This document shows, piece by piece, positions 41,193 through 51,360 of a stretch of DNA of 64,000 nt (position 1 is its first letter; every line of letters starts with the position of its first letter). This DNA comes from Rhynchopus sp. YZ270_cl-10 (taxonomy: Eukaryota; Euglenozoa; Diplonemea; Diplonemida; Diplonemidae): NCBI GenBank assembly GCA_964035575.1, contig OZ037838.1:1426001-1490000 (forward strand), written 5' to 3'. Below the pieces are notes generated by a model, which worked only from the letters and a program-made list of their open reading frames with translations, made no database searches and had not been told where the DNA came from. The translations under genes were made by a program, and so were the position numbers.

Positions 41193-42305
41193 ATGGATGT
41201 GACCTTTGTGCTGGAAGAGTCAGGCGTGACTGCGACAGTGGAGGTGCCGTGCGAGGCGGACGCTGCAGCGGCAAAGGAGGTTGCGTGCACGGCGCTTGCT
41301 GTCTCGCCTGCGTCTGTCGAGATGCGCATCGGCACGCAGGTGCTGGAGGGGACGTGCCGTCTGCAGGACACTGCGTTTGATGCAGGGGTGCAGGTTGTGC
41401 TTGCCCGCCGCTTTGCCGACATCAAGTGTCCTGCTGAGTACAGTGTCGAGGCGGCAACTGGTGGGCAAGGGAGGAACATACAATGTTTATCGCTGTCTCC
41501 TTGTGGAGCACTCTGCCTCTTTGCACAGACGCCACATAAGTCAGGGTATATCACCGGCCTCGATACAGAAACCCTCAGCCCTGCCTTCAAGTTCAAAGTA
41601 GACATTGAGGTGTGGGGTGCGCCTGCCATCTCGCAGTGCAAGACACGCTGCTACCTGGCGTGCTGGGAAGGTGTCCACGAGGTTGCTCTTCCTGGTGGGG
41701 AGGTTCTCCGCAAGGTTGACGGCACCTCGTACCTCGTATTCGCGTGTGGCGGTGTTGTTATCTCCCGTGGCGAAGGTAGCGTCTCTGTGTATGACGAAGA
41801 CCTGACGTTGCTCCGCACTCTCTCACACACAGGGTGTAGCAGTGTGGCAATGTCTGACTGTGGTGGGTGGGTGATCACCTCCTCCTACAGTGAGAAGAAC
41901 GCACGTCTGTGGGATGTGAACACAGGTGAAGCTGTGGCATGTGTGCCTGCGGATGGGTGGAACCCCGCGCTGTCACTACCTGCCTCTGTCTTTGCTGTGG
42001 AGTGCTCTAACGAAGTGCAGCTCTATGACTGGAGTGGTGCGGCTCTTGGCAGCTTTGAAAAGGAGCAGTCTAGCGTCTGTGCCGTGCAGTTCACTCCGTG
42101 TGGGAAGTACGTCGTTATTGAGTTTAATTTTGGTGAAGAGCACACTCTGCACCAGTATGATGTGGCGACCATGTCCTGTGTACGTGTGATACAGGACAGC
42201 AATGGTGTATTTGCGATATCGCCGTGTTCACGTGTGGTTGTGTTCAAGGCAGCAGGTGACGCAGGAAGTATCGCCCTTGTGACACAACATCTGTACCCCT
42301 ACTGA
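41193..42305 (+). CDS. ubiquitin-like/propeller family, member 7
   Basis: 370 residues from the homologous ATG; another ATG directly before it (41190) would add one Met. One change in the first domain (ADVAAAK to ADAAAAK). The hypervariable segment EAATGGQGRNIQ equals that of the frameshifted copy at 4249, but downstream blades differ (SGYITGLDTETLSPAF, blade 5 ADGWNPALSLPASVFAV). The 5' flank is unlike any other member; it includes CTGTACTTCAGG and follows the 40477 element. Ends LYPY. Confidence 0.85.
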   Translation: MDVTFVLEESGVTATVEVPCEADAAAAKEVACTALAVSPASVEMRIGTQVLEGTCRLQDTAFDAGVQVVLARRFADIKCPAEYSVEAATGGQGRNIQCLSLSPCGALCLFAQTPHKSGYITGLDTETLSPAFKFKVDIEVWGAPAISQCKTRCYLACWEGVHEVALPGGEVLRKVDGTSYLVFACGGVVISRGEGSVSVYDEDLTLLRTLSHTGCSSVAMSDCGGWVITSSYSEKNARLWDVNTGEAVACVPADGWNPALSLPASVFAVECSNEVQLYDWSGAALGSFEKEQSSVCAVQFTPCGKYVVIEFNFGEEHTLHQYDVATMSCVRVIQDSNGVFAISPCSRVVVFKAAGDAGSIALVTQHLYPY

Positions 42306-42432
42306 GTGATGCAGTCCACCCTGTGTGGGAAGTACCTCCTCGCTGTCGCTGAGTACTGCGGTGTGTTGCTATCGTGCGTTGCGTCAGTGTTTGCGTTGCA
42401 CCCTCGACCTACTTGCCTGTGAGGGAATTCAT

Positions 42433-42752
42433 TTTGTACGAGTATTCAATACGTCTGGAAATGAAAGACGCGTTCTTCGGTTACCATGAGTCTTACCGTT
42501 TCCCCTTCCCCCCTTTTGTGCTCCACCTCTCCCCCGTACTTCAGGACGCGGGTTTTCGGGGTATTTCGGGACTTTTGGGGTTTGAAAAAAAAAAAAAAAA
42601 GAAGAAGAAGAAGAAGAGAAGTAAAGTGCAGAGCGGACATCTGACTTTAGTGCGGACTGCTGTGTTTCAAACCACCAAAGGTGCTGTGTGCTTTGCCTGA
42701 AGTACGGACGAGGATGGATGCGATCAACAAACAACAAACAACGAATAAATAA
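42433..42752 (+). repeat. dispersed repeat shared with 17653-17845
   Basis: Same start (TACGAGTATTCAATACGTC) and end (GATGCGATCAACAAACAAC, AACGAATAAATAA), with an extra central stretch containing an A/GAAG tract and GTGCGGACTGC. Confidence 0.6.
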
Positions 42753-42944
42753 AGAAGGGGGGAGTATTTCATTTTGAGGATAACGACCACACCACCCTAT
42801 TCCTTTCTCTTTCACTTTTGCCTTGATCAAACCCTCTTCTGTTGGTGGAAACTACAGACACAACGAAAATGTCTAAATACCAAAAACAAAACAACCCACA
42901 CCTCATCTCCTCCCAACAGAGCGGAACAAGAAGAAGACAAAACA

Positions 42945-44057
42945 ATGGATATGACCTTTGTGCTGGAAGAGTCAGGCGTGACTGCGACAGTGGAGGTGCC
43001 GTGCGAGGCGGACGTTGCAGCGGCAAAGGAGGTTGCGTGCACGGCGCTTGCTGTCTCGCCTGCGTCTGTCGAGATGCGCATCGGCACGCAGGTGCTGGAG
43101 GGGACGTGCCGTCTGCAGGACACTGCGTTTGGTGCAGGGGTGCAGGTTGTGCTTGCCCGCCGATTTGCTGACATCAAGTGTCCTGCTGAGTACAGTACTC
43201 ATGCATCCCGGATGAATGAAACTCGCTTATCGCTGTCTCCTTGTGGAGCACTCTGCATCTTTACACATAATGCACGCTGCGTCACCGGCCTCGATACAGA
43301 AACCTTCAGCCCTGCCTTCAATTTCAAAGTAGACATGGAGGTGTACGGTGCGCCTGCCATCTCACTGTGCAAGACACGCTGTTACCTGCCGTGCAAGGAA
43401 GGTCTGCACGAGGTTGCGCTTCCTGGTGGGGAGGTTCTCCGCAAGGTTGGCCGCATGTCGTCGTCTGTGTTTGCGTGTGGTGGTGTTGTTGCCTCGTTCG
43501 TGGCGCGTGGCACAGACGGCGTTTCTGTGTATGACGAAGACCTGACGTTGCTCCGCACTCTCCCGCATGAACAATGTAAGACGTTTGCATTGTCTGACTG
43601 TGGTGGGTGGGTGATCACCTCCTCCAGAACAGAGCAGAACGCACGTCTGTGGGATGTGAACACAGGTGAAGCTGTGGCATGTGTGCCTGCGAAGGCGGAT
43701 GGGATCGTGGCGTTTTCACGATCTGCCCCTGACTTTGCTGTGGTGTGCTCTGGAAAAGTGCAGCTCTATGACAGGAGTGGTGCGGCTCTTGGCAGCTTTG
43801 AATTACCGGGTCTCATGCCATTTCCCGCTGGCATGCAGTTCACTCTGTGTGGGAAGTATCTCGTAGTACGGTTGCCAGACATGGCTGCTCAACAATATAT
43901 TCTGCACCAGTATGATGTAGCGACCGGGTCCTGTGTGCGTGTGATACCGGACTCCGACAACTGCGGTGCGTTTGCGATATCGCCGTGTTCACGTGTGGTA
44001 CTATTTGCGAACTCGGGACGAGCCACTATTGAGACAAGATATCTGCACCCCTACTGA
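42945..44057 (+). CDS. ubiquitin-like/propeller family, member 8
   Basis: 370 residues. Begins MDMTF like the long member. The hypervariable segment is STHASRMNETR. Blade 3 has a four-residue insertion (VVASFVARGTDG) and blade 4 starts KTFALSDCGGW. Ends YLHPY. The 5' flank (CCCAACAGAG, GGAACAAGAAGAAGACAAAA) is of the type also found before 48036, 55409 and 63955. The frame is open upstream to 42774, but that part matches non-coding flanks elsewhere. Confidence 0.85.
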   Translation: MDMTFVLEESGVTATVEVPCEADVAAAKEVACTALAVSPASVEMRIGTQVLEGTCRLQDTAFGAGVQVVLARRFADIKCPAEYSTHASRMNETRLSLSPCGALCIFTHNARCVTGLDTETFSPAFNFKVDMEVYGAPAISLCKTRCYLPCKEGLHEVALPGGEVLRKVGRMSSSVFACGGVVASFVARGTDGVSVYDEDLTLLRTLPHEQCKTFALSDCGGWVITSSRTEQNARLWDVNTGEAVACVPAKADGIVAFSRSAPDFAVVCSGKVQLYDRSGAALGSFELPGLMPFPAGMQFTLCGKYLVVRLPDMAAQQYILHQYDVATGSCVRVIPDSDNCGAFAISPCSRVVLFANSGRATIETRYLHPY

Positions 44058-44282
44058 GTGATGTTTTGCGAGAGCTTGTGTTTGTGCAGCTTCTCGCAAG
44101 CAGTCCACCCCAGAAGCACCTCCTCGCTGTCGCTGAGCAGCAGCGTCTCTCACACTCTGCCGTGCAACGCCTCTCCCATAAATTCATTTTCAGTAAAAAT
44201 ACACTCTGTTTTTGATACCCCCTTCCCTGAAACAACACAACTAACAGATCATTTCCTACTTACACGAACCCATTTTACCAGA

Positions 44283-46547
44283 ATGTCTGAGACGTGTGTG
44301 ACTGTGGTAGCAGAGCTGCTTCTGCAAGGCGGTGTTGGGTCACTCTCCTCTCCTACGGACCTCGGGTTTGCCTCTGTGTGGCGGAGGCTGGAGACCTCTG
44401 GGCTTCCTGGGGGGCTTGCGTGCATGGTGTTCGAATACTTCCTCTCGCGTCGCAAGCGTTCTGGAGCCACGCTGACTACTGCGGAGCTTTCGGCATTCCT
44501 TGCAAAGGGCCTCCTGACGAAGGCACCACCGGTGTACATGCAGCTTGCCCAGCAACGTGGTGCGATCCTCGACGGTGAGCCCTTTGAGGGCAACCCCGAC
44601 CTGGCAGCCTGCATCCACAGTGCAGGCGTTGCGACGACGCTCCCGCACTGCTTTGCGGCACCGCTCTATTCGCTGTGGTGGAAGCACGCCCGCCGTTTTG
44701 AGGCCCGTCTGCACATCCCGTTGTGCGAGTTGGGAAGCGAGGAGGCGCTGTTCTGGAGGAACGTCCCTACGGAGCTGTGCGCTGCACTGCTGGAGGAGGA
44801 GGACGGCCTCAATGGATGGTCCGAGGTGGTGGCGTTTGTGTCTGCGGTGCGGGCCTCGCCGATGTTGCATGGGTTCCGCACGGCTGCAGAGGCGGAGAGG
44901 TGTTTAGCGCAAAGCACCGCAGAGCTGTCTAGCAACTTTGCGTTATCCTCGCTTGCAACGTACGGTGCACAGCGCATGGGGTACATCTTTGTGTCACCCC
45001 CCGACTTCGGTCTGGACACCCCAACTGCCATAGCCGAACTCTCCCGGACCACCACCTCTGCGGAGCTTGGTGTGCGTGCTGCCGCAATGTGGCGTGCCGC
45101 GCTTCATGGGTGTGCGAAGCTTGGTGCGCGGCATGTGGTCATCTCTCCGGTGGGTTTGCATAGCCACAGTGCGGGGCTGTCTGCTGTGAGAAGGGCGAAG
45201 CTTGCGGGTGTGTATTTTACAGCGTTGTTCAAGCAGGTGTTTGCAGGGGATATGCGGGAGGTGTGGCTTGCCCTTGAGGAGGCAGGGTTGAGGGAGGAAG
45301 CGGCCGCATGCCTCGCAAAGGCACGCCGTTCCCAGCCGCACGCTGCAGTGCGGGTTATGCTGCAAGACGGGGCGCCGTCGCGGCTGGCACTGCAACTCAG
45401 CACCTTCGTTGCGGAGGATGTGTGCATCGTGTCGTCGTGCTATGCAGGGGCCACTGCGATAGGGCATATCATCGATGGTGGGCACACTGCTTCGATGCAT
45501 TCTGCCGAATCGACCTGTGGAGTGGTCGATCGACGCTTTCGGGACAGCGTTGTGCCAGCCGTATGGTCCTGCCATGAGGAGAAGTATGCGAACAGCGGGC
45601 TGCAGCAGGAGGTGGCAGGCCTGCGTGCGTCCTTGCATGCGACCCTGCAGGAGCACAGTGTGGTGGTTGCCGAGGCTGATGAACATACTGCAGCTCTGCA
45701 GGAAAGTCTTGCATCAGAAGCTCTCCGCGCAGACACAGCACAGCAGCACCTCAACACCCTCATGCCACACACAGCGGAGCGCAAGACGGCTGACACAACA
45801 TCCCTCATCTCCTCCGAAACCGACCGCCGCGCGCACATCATGCACACCGAAGGGCTCACCCGCCTCCGTGTCCTCCACGCAGCCTCCGCACGCCTCAAAG
45901 AGAACACCCTTACCCTCGCTGCACGCCGCAAAGAACGCAAATCAGTAGCATACTTTGGAATCGAAGTATCCGACGGGGTGACAGAGGTGCTGACACGAGG
46001 CGGGAAGGTGACCGAGCGTACCCGGTTGTACCCTCTAGGCTCGAAGATGGAGGGGTGTGAAGTTCCGTTCGACGGTGTGGTTGTGCATGCTGTCGTTCCC
46101 TTTGGTCCTGGAGCGCAGGCAGGGTTGGAGCAATGTGACATCATCGTGTCGGTCTGTGGAGCAGCGACGTTGAGCGCTGCCGCCTTCCGTGCTGCACTGC
46201 GTGGACGTTCATGCACATCGCCAATCACACTGACGGTGCGCGATACAGACGCTGTACCCCGAGAAGTCATCCTCACACCAGAGGAACGCCGTATCTCCGT
46301 CGACGACACCTTTGGACCTGTCTCAAGAAAGGAACTCCGCAGACGCAGTGCTGTCCACTCTGCCCCAAAATGCGCCCTCCAAGGCCGTGGACTCTCGCCA
46401 AAGAGGGGTGTGAAAAAGGTGGCCAGAGCCAGAAGGGAGGAAGTACGTGAGGAGAAGGAGGCCAGGGAGGTACCGTCCTCGCGTAAGAAAGGGCGTGCCT
46501 GGGGGGCATTCCCGAGAGATGCATCTCCTGTGCCGTTGGCGAGGTGA
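44283..46547 (+). CDS. PDZ and coiled-coil protein, possible macro-like domain
   Basis: 754 residues from the ATG at 44283; the frame is open earlier, but that part is the shared 3' flank of the propeller gene before it. Residues 230-330 (YIFVSPPDFG, GCAKLGARHVVISPVGLHSH, LAGVYFTALF) look like an alpha/beta domain reminiscent of macro-domain proteins, low certainty. Residues 438-550 are two coiled-coil stretches. Residues 555-655 are a PDZ domain: VVVHAVVPFGPGAQAGLEQC then DIIVSVCGAATLS matches the usual carboxylate-binding region, helix and D-I-I-x-x-V-x-G turn. A very basic Arg/Lys tail ends it. This points to a scaffold or adaptor, location unknown. It is the only non-family gene inside the array. 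Confidence 0.8.
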   Translation: MSETCVTVVAELLLQGGVGSLSSPTDLGFASVWRRLETSGLPGGLACMVFEYFLSRRKRSGATLTTAELSAFLAKGLLTKAPPVYMQLAQQRGAILDGEPFEGNPDLAACIHSAGVATTLPHCFAAPLYSLWWKHARRFEARLHIPLCELGSEEALFWRNVPTELCAALLEEEDGLNGWSEVVAFVSAVRASPMLHGFRTAAEAERCLAQSTAELSSNFALSSLATYGAQRMGYIFVSPPDFGLDTPTAIAELSRTTTSAELGVRAAAMWRAALHGCAKLGARHVVISPVGLHSHSAGLSAVRRAKLAGVYFTALFKQVFAGDMREVWLALEEAGLREEAAACLAKARRSQPHAAVRVMLQDGAPSRLALQLSTFVAEDVCIVSSCYAGATAIGHIIDGGHTASMHSAESTCGVVDRRFRDSVVPAVWSCHEEKYANSGLQQEVAGLRASLHATLQEHSVVVAEADEHTAALQESLASEALRADTAQQHLNTLMPHTAERKTADTTSLISSETDRRAHIMHTEGLTRLRVLHAASARLKENTLTLAARRKERKSVAYFGIEVSDGVTEVLTRGGKVTERTRLYPLGSKMEGCEVPFDGVVVHAVVPFGPGAQAGLEQCDIIVSVCGAATLSAAAFRAALRGRSCTSPITLTVRDTDAVPREVILTPEERRISVDDTFGPVSRKELRRRSAVHSAPKCALQGRGLSPKRGVKKVARARREEVREEKEAREVPSSRKKGRAWGAFPRDASPVPLAR

Positions 46548-46844
46548 TAGGGTGATGGCAAGGCGATGGCAGCTGTAAAAAAAATGGTGAAGTTGTTCCA
46601 GTCGATCTCAAAAACGGTTGAAGGTGGGGAGGTTTTTGCCGTTGAAAAAATTAGTACTGGAAAAAATCTCAAGATAGTGGAGCTTGTATATGTGGCAACT
46701 ACACTTTCAACAATTTTTCAAAAGAAAAGAAAAAGAAAATGAAAAGAAAGAAAGATTCTTAGAAAAAAAAAGAAGCTGTTTTTTCTACTTGTGCAGGATG
46801 TATAGCAGGTAAAACAGTGGTATGGCTGATAAGTTTGGTTTTGC

Positions 46845-46877
46845 AAGATATGTGTGCACGAGAGGCACATTCATCTT
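46845..46877 (+). other. GAGA stem-loop (TGTGC/GCACA)
   Basis: AAGAT pairs with ATCTT outside, TGTGC with GCACA inside, tip A plus C(GAGA)G. About 300 bases after the PDZ gene. Confidence 0.55.
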
Positions 46878-47018
46878 TAACGTTTTCTTTTTTGTTTTTC
46901 TTTGTTTCCCGCACACCCTTCATAACTCCCCCGTACATCCCCCCTTTGTTTTTATATTCGCTTTTGTTCAAGGCATGTCCCTTTTGGGGCTGTTTTATTT
47001 GCTATTTTTCCACAATAC

Positions 47019-47053
47019 AAGGTCGACTAAGCAAGAGAGGCTTAGGATCATCT
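47019..47053 (+). other. dispersed stem-loop (CTAAGC/GCTTAG)
   Basis: AAGGTCGA and CTAAGC face GCTTAG and TCATCT; the tip is AAGAGAG. A T-rich tract follows. Confidence 0.5.
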
Positions 47054-47764
47054 AAAAAACTTTTCTTTTCTTTTCTTCTTTTGCTGTTTCGATTTGTGTA
47101 CACAAGCGGTACGTTCATCTTTCGTTTCTTTTCTCTTTACACGCCGCTCACGGAAGGAGGAGTGGACCCTGCACACCAATGTGGAAGCTTACTTTGCCCC
47201 AAACCTTTTCCAACAATTTGCAAAAATAAAAGCACTATCAGATCTGCGCCTCTTCAGACAACGAATTCTGCAGATTTTTTTTTTTTTGGACATGAATATT
47301 TTAGTGAGCTGACTCCAGTCTTCTCAAGGTGCACTGACACGAGAGGGTTGTTTTGTGTTTGAGGTAAAATATACCTTCATTGTTTTGCAACCCAAACTAC
47401 CGGGTGTGCAGTAGTTTTCCCTCCTCCCCTGCGGAATCCCACCCCCATCTCCCTCACCCCTTCCCTCATTTTGTATTCCCACGGAGTGCGTCGGTGCCTA
47501 CGCTCTGCGTTTGTGCTGCGCAATTTCGATTTGTTACTGCCAGATTTGTTCCTCCCCTGTGCTTCCAAAGCAATCTCATACCAGGGAAGGACGTCGTGTT
47601 TTCTTTTTCGTTTTTGATAAGACAATAATAAGTAACCCCGTCTCTGCTTTTGAAAGGATGCTTTTTACCATCTGCCACACCAGACCAATGGGAGTGACCT
47701 CTCCCCCCCGAGCTTCGTCCCACAGTCAAATCTTGGATTTTTGGGTTCAGGCGTGTTCGGTCAT

Positions 47765-47980
47765 ATGCAGTCGAGGCTGCGTGCCGCAGTGCCTCTGGCA
47801 GAGCTCTCGAAGGACATGACAGCTGCTGCAGCAGTCTTGGAGGCGAAGCGATCGCAGAAGGACATGAGTGCTAGTGACACAGCTGAGGAGGATGAAGAAG
47901 ATGCCAGAGTAACTTTCATGACTTCTCGTTCTCTCCTTGTGGATCTGGAAACGAAACCATCACGAACACACAAAACAAAA
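47765..47980 (+). other. coding-like island before member 48036
   Basis: After a TTGGGTTCAG acceptor-like site, a GC-rich frame reads MQSRLRAAVPLAELSKDMTA and later DTAEEDEEDARVTFMTSRS. Helical, alanine-rich and acidic. It then runs into the usual non-coding 5' flank. It may be an exon or small gene; not recognised. Confidence 0.35.
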
Positions 47981-48035
47981 CAACCCACACCTCATCTCCT
48001 TCCCAACAGAGGTGGAACAAAAATAAGACAACACA

Positions 48036-49133
48036 ATGGATGTGACTTTTGTGCTGGAAGAGTCAGGCGTGACTGCGACAGTGGAGGTGCCGTGCGAGGC
48101 GGACGTTGCAGCGGCAAAGGAGGTTGCGTGCACGGCGCTTGCTGTCTCGCCTGCGTCTGTCGAGATGCGCATCGGCACGCAGGTGCTGGAGGGGACGTGC
48201 CGTCTGCAGGACACTGCGTTTGATGCAGGGGTGCAGGTTGTGCTTGCCCGCCGCTTTGCCAACATCAAGTGTCCTGCTGAGTACAGTCTAGAAGTACCAC
48301 CTCGGACGTCGGAAATGAATATATATGACTTATCGCTGTCTCCTTGTGGAGCACTCTGCCTCTTTGCACAGGAAGGCTACGTCACAGGTCTCGATACAGA
48401 AACCTTCAGCCCTGCCTTCAAGTTCAAAGTAGACATTCCGGTGTACGGTGCGCCTGCCATCTCACGGTGCAAGACACGCTGCTACCTGGCGTGTAAGGAA
48501 GAAGGTCTTCACGAGGTTGCGCTTCCGGGTGGGGAGGTGCTCCGCAAAGTCGACGGCTTCTCGAACGCAGTGTACGCGTGTGGTGGTGTTGTTGTCTCTC
48601 GAGGGCGTTTCAACGACGGCGTTTCTGTGTATGACGAAGACCTGACGTTGCTCTGGGGCATGGCACTGTCGGACTGTCGCCCCTCCTCCGATGACGCACG
48701 TCTGTGGGATATGAACACAGGTGAAGTTGTGGCATGTGTGGCTGAGGCTTGGAGGCCGGCGCTTTCACGGTGTGCCTGTGCTGCCTTTGCTTTGGGATGC
48801 GATAACAAAATGAAGACCTTTGACTGGAGTGGTGCGACTCTTGGCAGCTTTGAAATACCGAGGAAGCATCATACCGCTTCCATACAGATCACTCCGTGTG
48901 GGAAGTATCTCGTAGTTAAGTTTATGCAGGGTTATTATGACGGATTTTTACTGCACCAGTATGATGTGGCGACCACGTCCTGTGTGCGTGTGTTCCGCGT
49001 GCGGGCCGACGTGCCGTTTGCGCTGTCGCCGTGTTCGCGTATGGTAGTGTTGATCGAGAAAGAGCAATACCTACGTGCGGACGGGTTATTCACACGATTC
49101 ACCATTGAGACGAGACATCTGTACCCCTACTGA
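48036..49133 (+). CDS. ubiquitin-like/propeller family, member with shortened blade 4
   Basis: 365 residues. The join of blades 3 and 4 is collapsed: after TLLW the protein passes straight to GMALSDCRPSSDDARLWDMN, so about 20 residues of the usual loop and first strand are missing, and GGWVITSS is reduced to RPSS. Blade 5 is unusual (CACAAFALGCDNKMKTFDW) and blade 7 carries an insertion (EKEQYLRADGLFTRF). The rest of the frame is intact, so it may still be made, but the propeller would be irregular. Ends LYPY. Confidence 0.8.
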   Translation: MDVTFVLEESGVTATVEVPCEADVAAAKEVACTALAVSPASVEMRIGTQVLEGTCRLQDTAFDAGVQVVLARRFANIKCPAEYSLEVPPRTSEMNIYDLSLSPCGALCLFAQEGYVTGLDTETFSPAFKFKVDIPVYGAPAISRCKTRCYLACKEEGLHEVALPGGEVLRKVDGFSNAVYACGGVVVSRGRFNDGVSVYDEDLTLLWGMALSDCRPSSDDARLWDMNTGEVVACVAEAWRPALSRCACAAFALGCDNKMKTFDWSGATLGSFEIPRKHHTASIQITPCGKYLVVKFMQGYYDGFLLHQYDVATTSCVRVFRVRADVPFALSPCSRMVVLIEKEQYLRADGLFTRFTIETRHLYPY

Positions 49134-49562
49134 GTGATGTTTTGCGAGAGGTTGTGTTTGTGCAGCTTCTCGCTGTCGCTGAGTATTGCGCTGTTCTGCT
49201 GCAGTGAGTTGCACCACCGTAGGATGGGATACGTATTTTTATTTTCGGGGACATGACAATTGTGACATATCTTAGGAAATCTTTTAGTATACAAAGAGAA
49301 AAACAAACAGATTTTGACAAACGGACAATAAAATGCTTCTTCTTTTTTAAGTGTCAACTTTTATTTTTTCACACTCCTGGTCGTGACAACTTTCCTGCAG
49401 TCAACGCAGGGAAAGAAGAATCAACGATGTGACACAGGATATGGGTAGAACCGACACCTTTGTGTGTCTCAACCAAACCAATTCTATTCCCACACCCTTC
49501 CACGTCTACCAACGTACCACATCACAGTGCGTTAAACACAAAGGATCCTGATACAGAAAACA

Positions 49563-50669
49563 ATGGATGTGACCTTTGTGCTGGAAGAGTCAGGCATGAC
49601 TGCGACAGTGGAGGTGCCGTGCGAGGCGGACGTTGCAGCGGCAAAGGAGGTTGCGTGCACGGCGCTTGCTGTCTCGCCTGCGTCTGTCGAGATGCGCATC
49701 GGCACGCAGGTGCTGGAGGGGACGTGCCGTCTGCAGGACACTGCGTTTGATGCAGGGGTGCAGGTTGTGCTTGCCCGCCCTCGCTTGGCCGACATCAAGT
49801 GTCCTGCTGAGTACAGTCTAGAGGCGCCACCTGGTAGACCGGGGCTGGATATAATTCGTTTTTCCCTGTCTCCTTGTGGAGCACTCTGCCTCTTTACACA
49901 GAAGGCACGCTATGTCACCGGCCTCGATGCAGAAACCTTCAGCCTTGCCTTCAGGTTCAAAGTTGACATTGATGTGTGCGGTCCGCCTGCCATCTCACGG
50001 TGCAAGACACGCTGTTACCTGGCGAGTATGGAAGGCCTTCTCAAAGTTGCTCTTCCGGGTGGGGAGGTGCTCCGCCAAGTTAACGGCATCTCGACGTCGG
50101 TGTTCGCGTGTGGCAGTGTTGTTGTCTCCCAGCGCATAGACGGTGTCTCTGTGTATGACAAAGACCTGACGTTGCTCCGCACTCTCTCGCATAAACAGTG
50201 CGCGGACTTGGCAGTATCGGACTGTGGTGGGTGGGTGATCACCTCCTCCGGAACAAAGAAGAGCGCACGTCTGTGGGATGTGAACACAGGTGAAGCTGTG
50301 GCATGTGTGCCTGCTAGTGGGATCGTGGCGCTTTCACGATGTGCTTCTGTCTTTGCTGTGGTGTGCTCTCAGAAAGTGCAGCTCTATGACTGGAGTGGTG
50401 CGGCTCTTGGCAGCTTTGATAAGGCGAGGCATTTATTTGTTCACCTGCAGTTCACTCCCTCCGGGAAGTATCTCGTAGTGCAGATGATGGATAGGGCTGC
50501 TGAAAAATATTTACTGCACCAGTATGATTTAGCCACCATGTCCTGTGTACGTGTGATATCGGACTTCAATGACTACTGTACGTTTACGATATCACCGTGT
50601 TCACGTGTGGTACTCTTTACGAACAGGAGACGATACACTATTGAGACGAGACATCTGTACCCCTACTGA
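49563..50669 (+). CDS. ubiquitin-like/propeller family, member 10
   Basis: 368 residues. First domain has V12M (ESGMTATV). Hypervariable segment SLEAPPGRPGLDIIRF. Blade 3 ends SVYDKDLTLL where all others have DEDL or DEGL. The 5' flank carries CCACATCACAGTGCGTTAAA, the same initiator-like word as before 37920 and, slightly changed, before the five array copies. Ends LYPY with the standard 3' flank. Confidence 0.85.
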   Translation: MDVTFVLEESGMTATVEVPCEADVAAAKEVACTALAVSPASVEMRIGTQVLEGTCRLQDTAFDAGVQVVLARPRLADIKCPAEYSLEAPPGRPGLDIIRFSLSPCGALCLFTQKARYVTGLDAETFSLAFRFKVDIDVCGPPAISRCKTRCYLASMEGLLKVALPGGEVLRQVNGISTSVFACGSVVVSQRIDGVSVYDKDLTLLRTLSHKQCADLAVSDCGGWVITSSGTKKSARLWDVNTGEAVACVPASGIVALSRCASVFAVVCSQKVQLYDWSGAALGSFDKARHLFVHLQFTPSGKYLVVQMMDRAAEKYLLHQYDLATMSCVRVISDFNDYCTFTISPCSRVVLFTNRRRYTIETRHLYPY

Positions 50670-50990
50670 GTGATGTTTTGCGAGAGGTTGTGTTTGTGCA
50701 GCTTCTCGCAGGCAGTCCACCCCAGAAGCACCTCCTCGCTGTCGCTGAGTATTGCGCTGTTCTGCTGTAGTGAGCTGCACCACCGTAGGATGGGATACGT
50801 ATCTTTTTTGCATCGGATCCATTCGATGACACACAGAGTGGCATGCTGTGGACTGCACATAGAAGAACTGTGTGTAATGGGTTTTGCATCTGAGAAATGT
50901 TGTGCTCCACCTGTCGGTTTGTGTGGATTGGGAGGGCAGGGGAGGGGGGGACCGAGGGGGGGTGGGTAAGAAGTAAAAAAACGGAGGATT
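50670..50990 (+). repeat. shared 3' flank, type with GGATCCATTCGATG
   Basis: Follows the stop; near-identical versions at 56534-56870 and 60498-60850. Contains the CTTCTCGCAGGCAGTCCACC segment and GCATCGGATCCATTCGATGA. Confidence 0.65.
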
Positions 50991-51360
50991 TAGTTGTGCG
51001 TTCTTCTTTTATTGTCAATTCGGTGACATGTCACTTGTGAAATATCGTAGGAAATATTTTAGTATACGCGAAGACGATTCTTGTGCTCCTCATTCTCCCC
51101 CACACTATGTCAATACAACAGGTTAGACCGTTTGGTCTGGGAGGGTTTGGGGTTTCTTCTTTCTCTCAGTTCAATGTTGAACAATTTCGAGAGGCGTTTT
51201 ATTTATTTTTCAAAAAATGCGTTCCAACTTTTCAACATTTTCCCCAATTTACCTTTCACGCTTTTTTACCCTCCCCCGTTTTAGAATCAACAGAGAGTGT
51301 ACGTTAAGCTTTGAATTGAAAAACAAAATGATGAACATCACAATCTTTTTTTTTTTTGTT

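Noticed and set aside
45440-46672. A 410-codon minus-strand frame opposite the PDZ gene
   Set aside because: Mirror frame of a GC-rich gene. The + strand shows a clear PDZ domain and coiled coils; the minus frame has a shadow-like Ser/Arg-rich composition.
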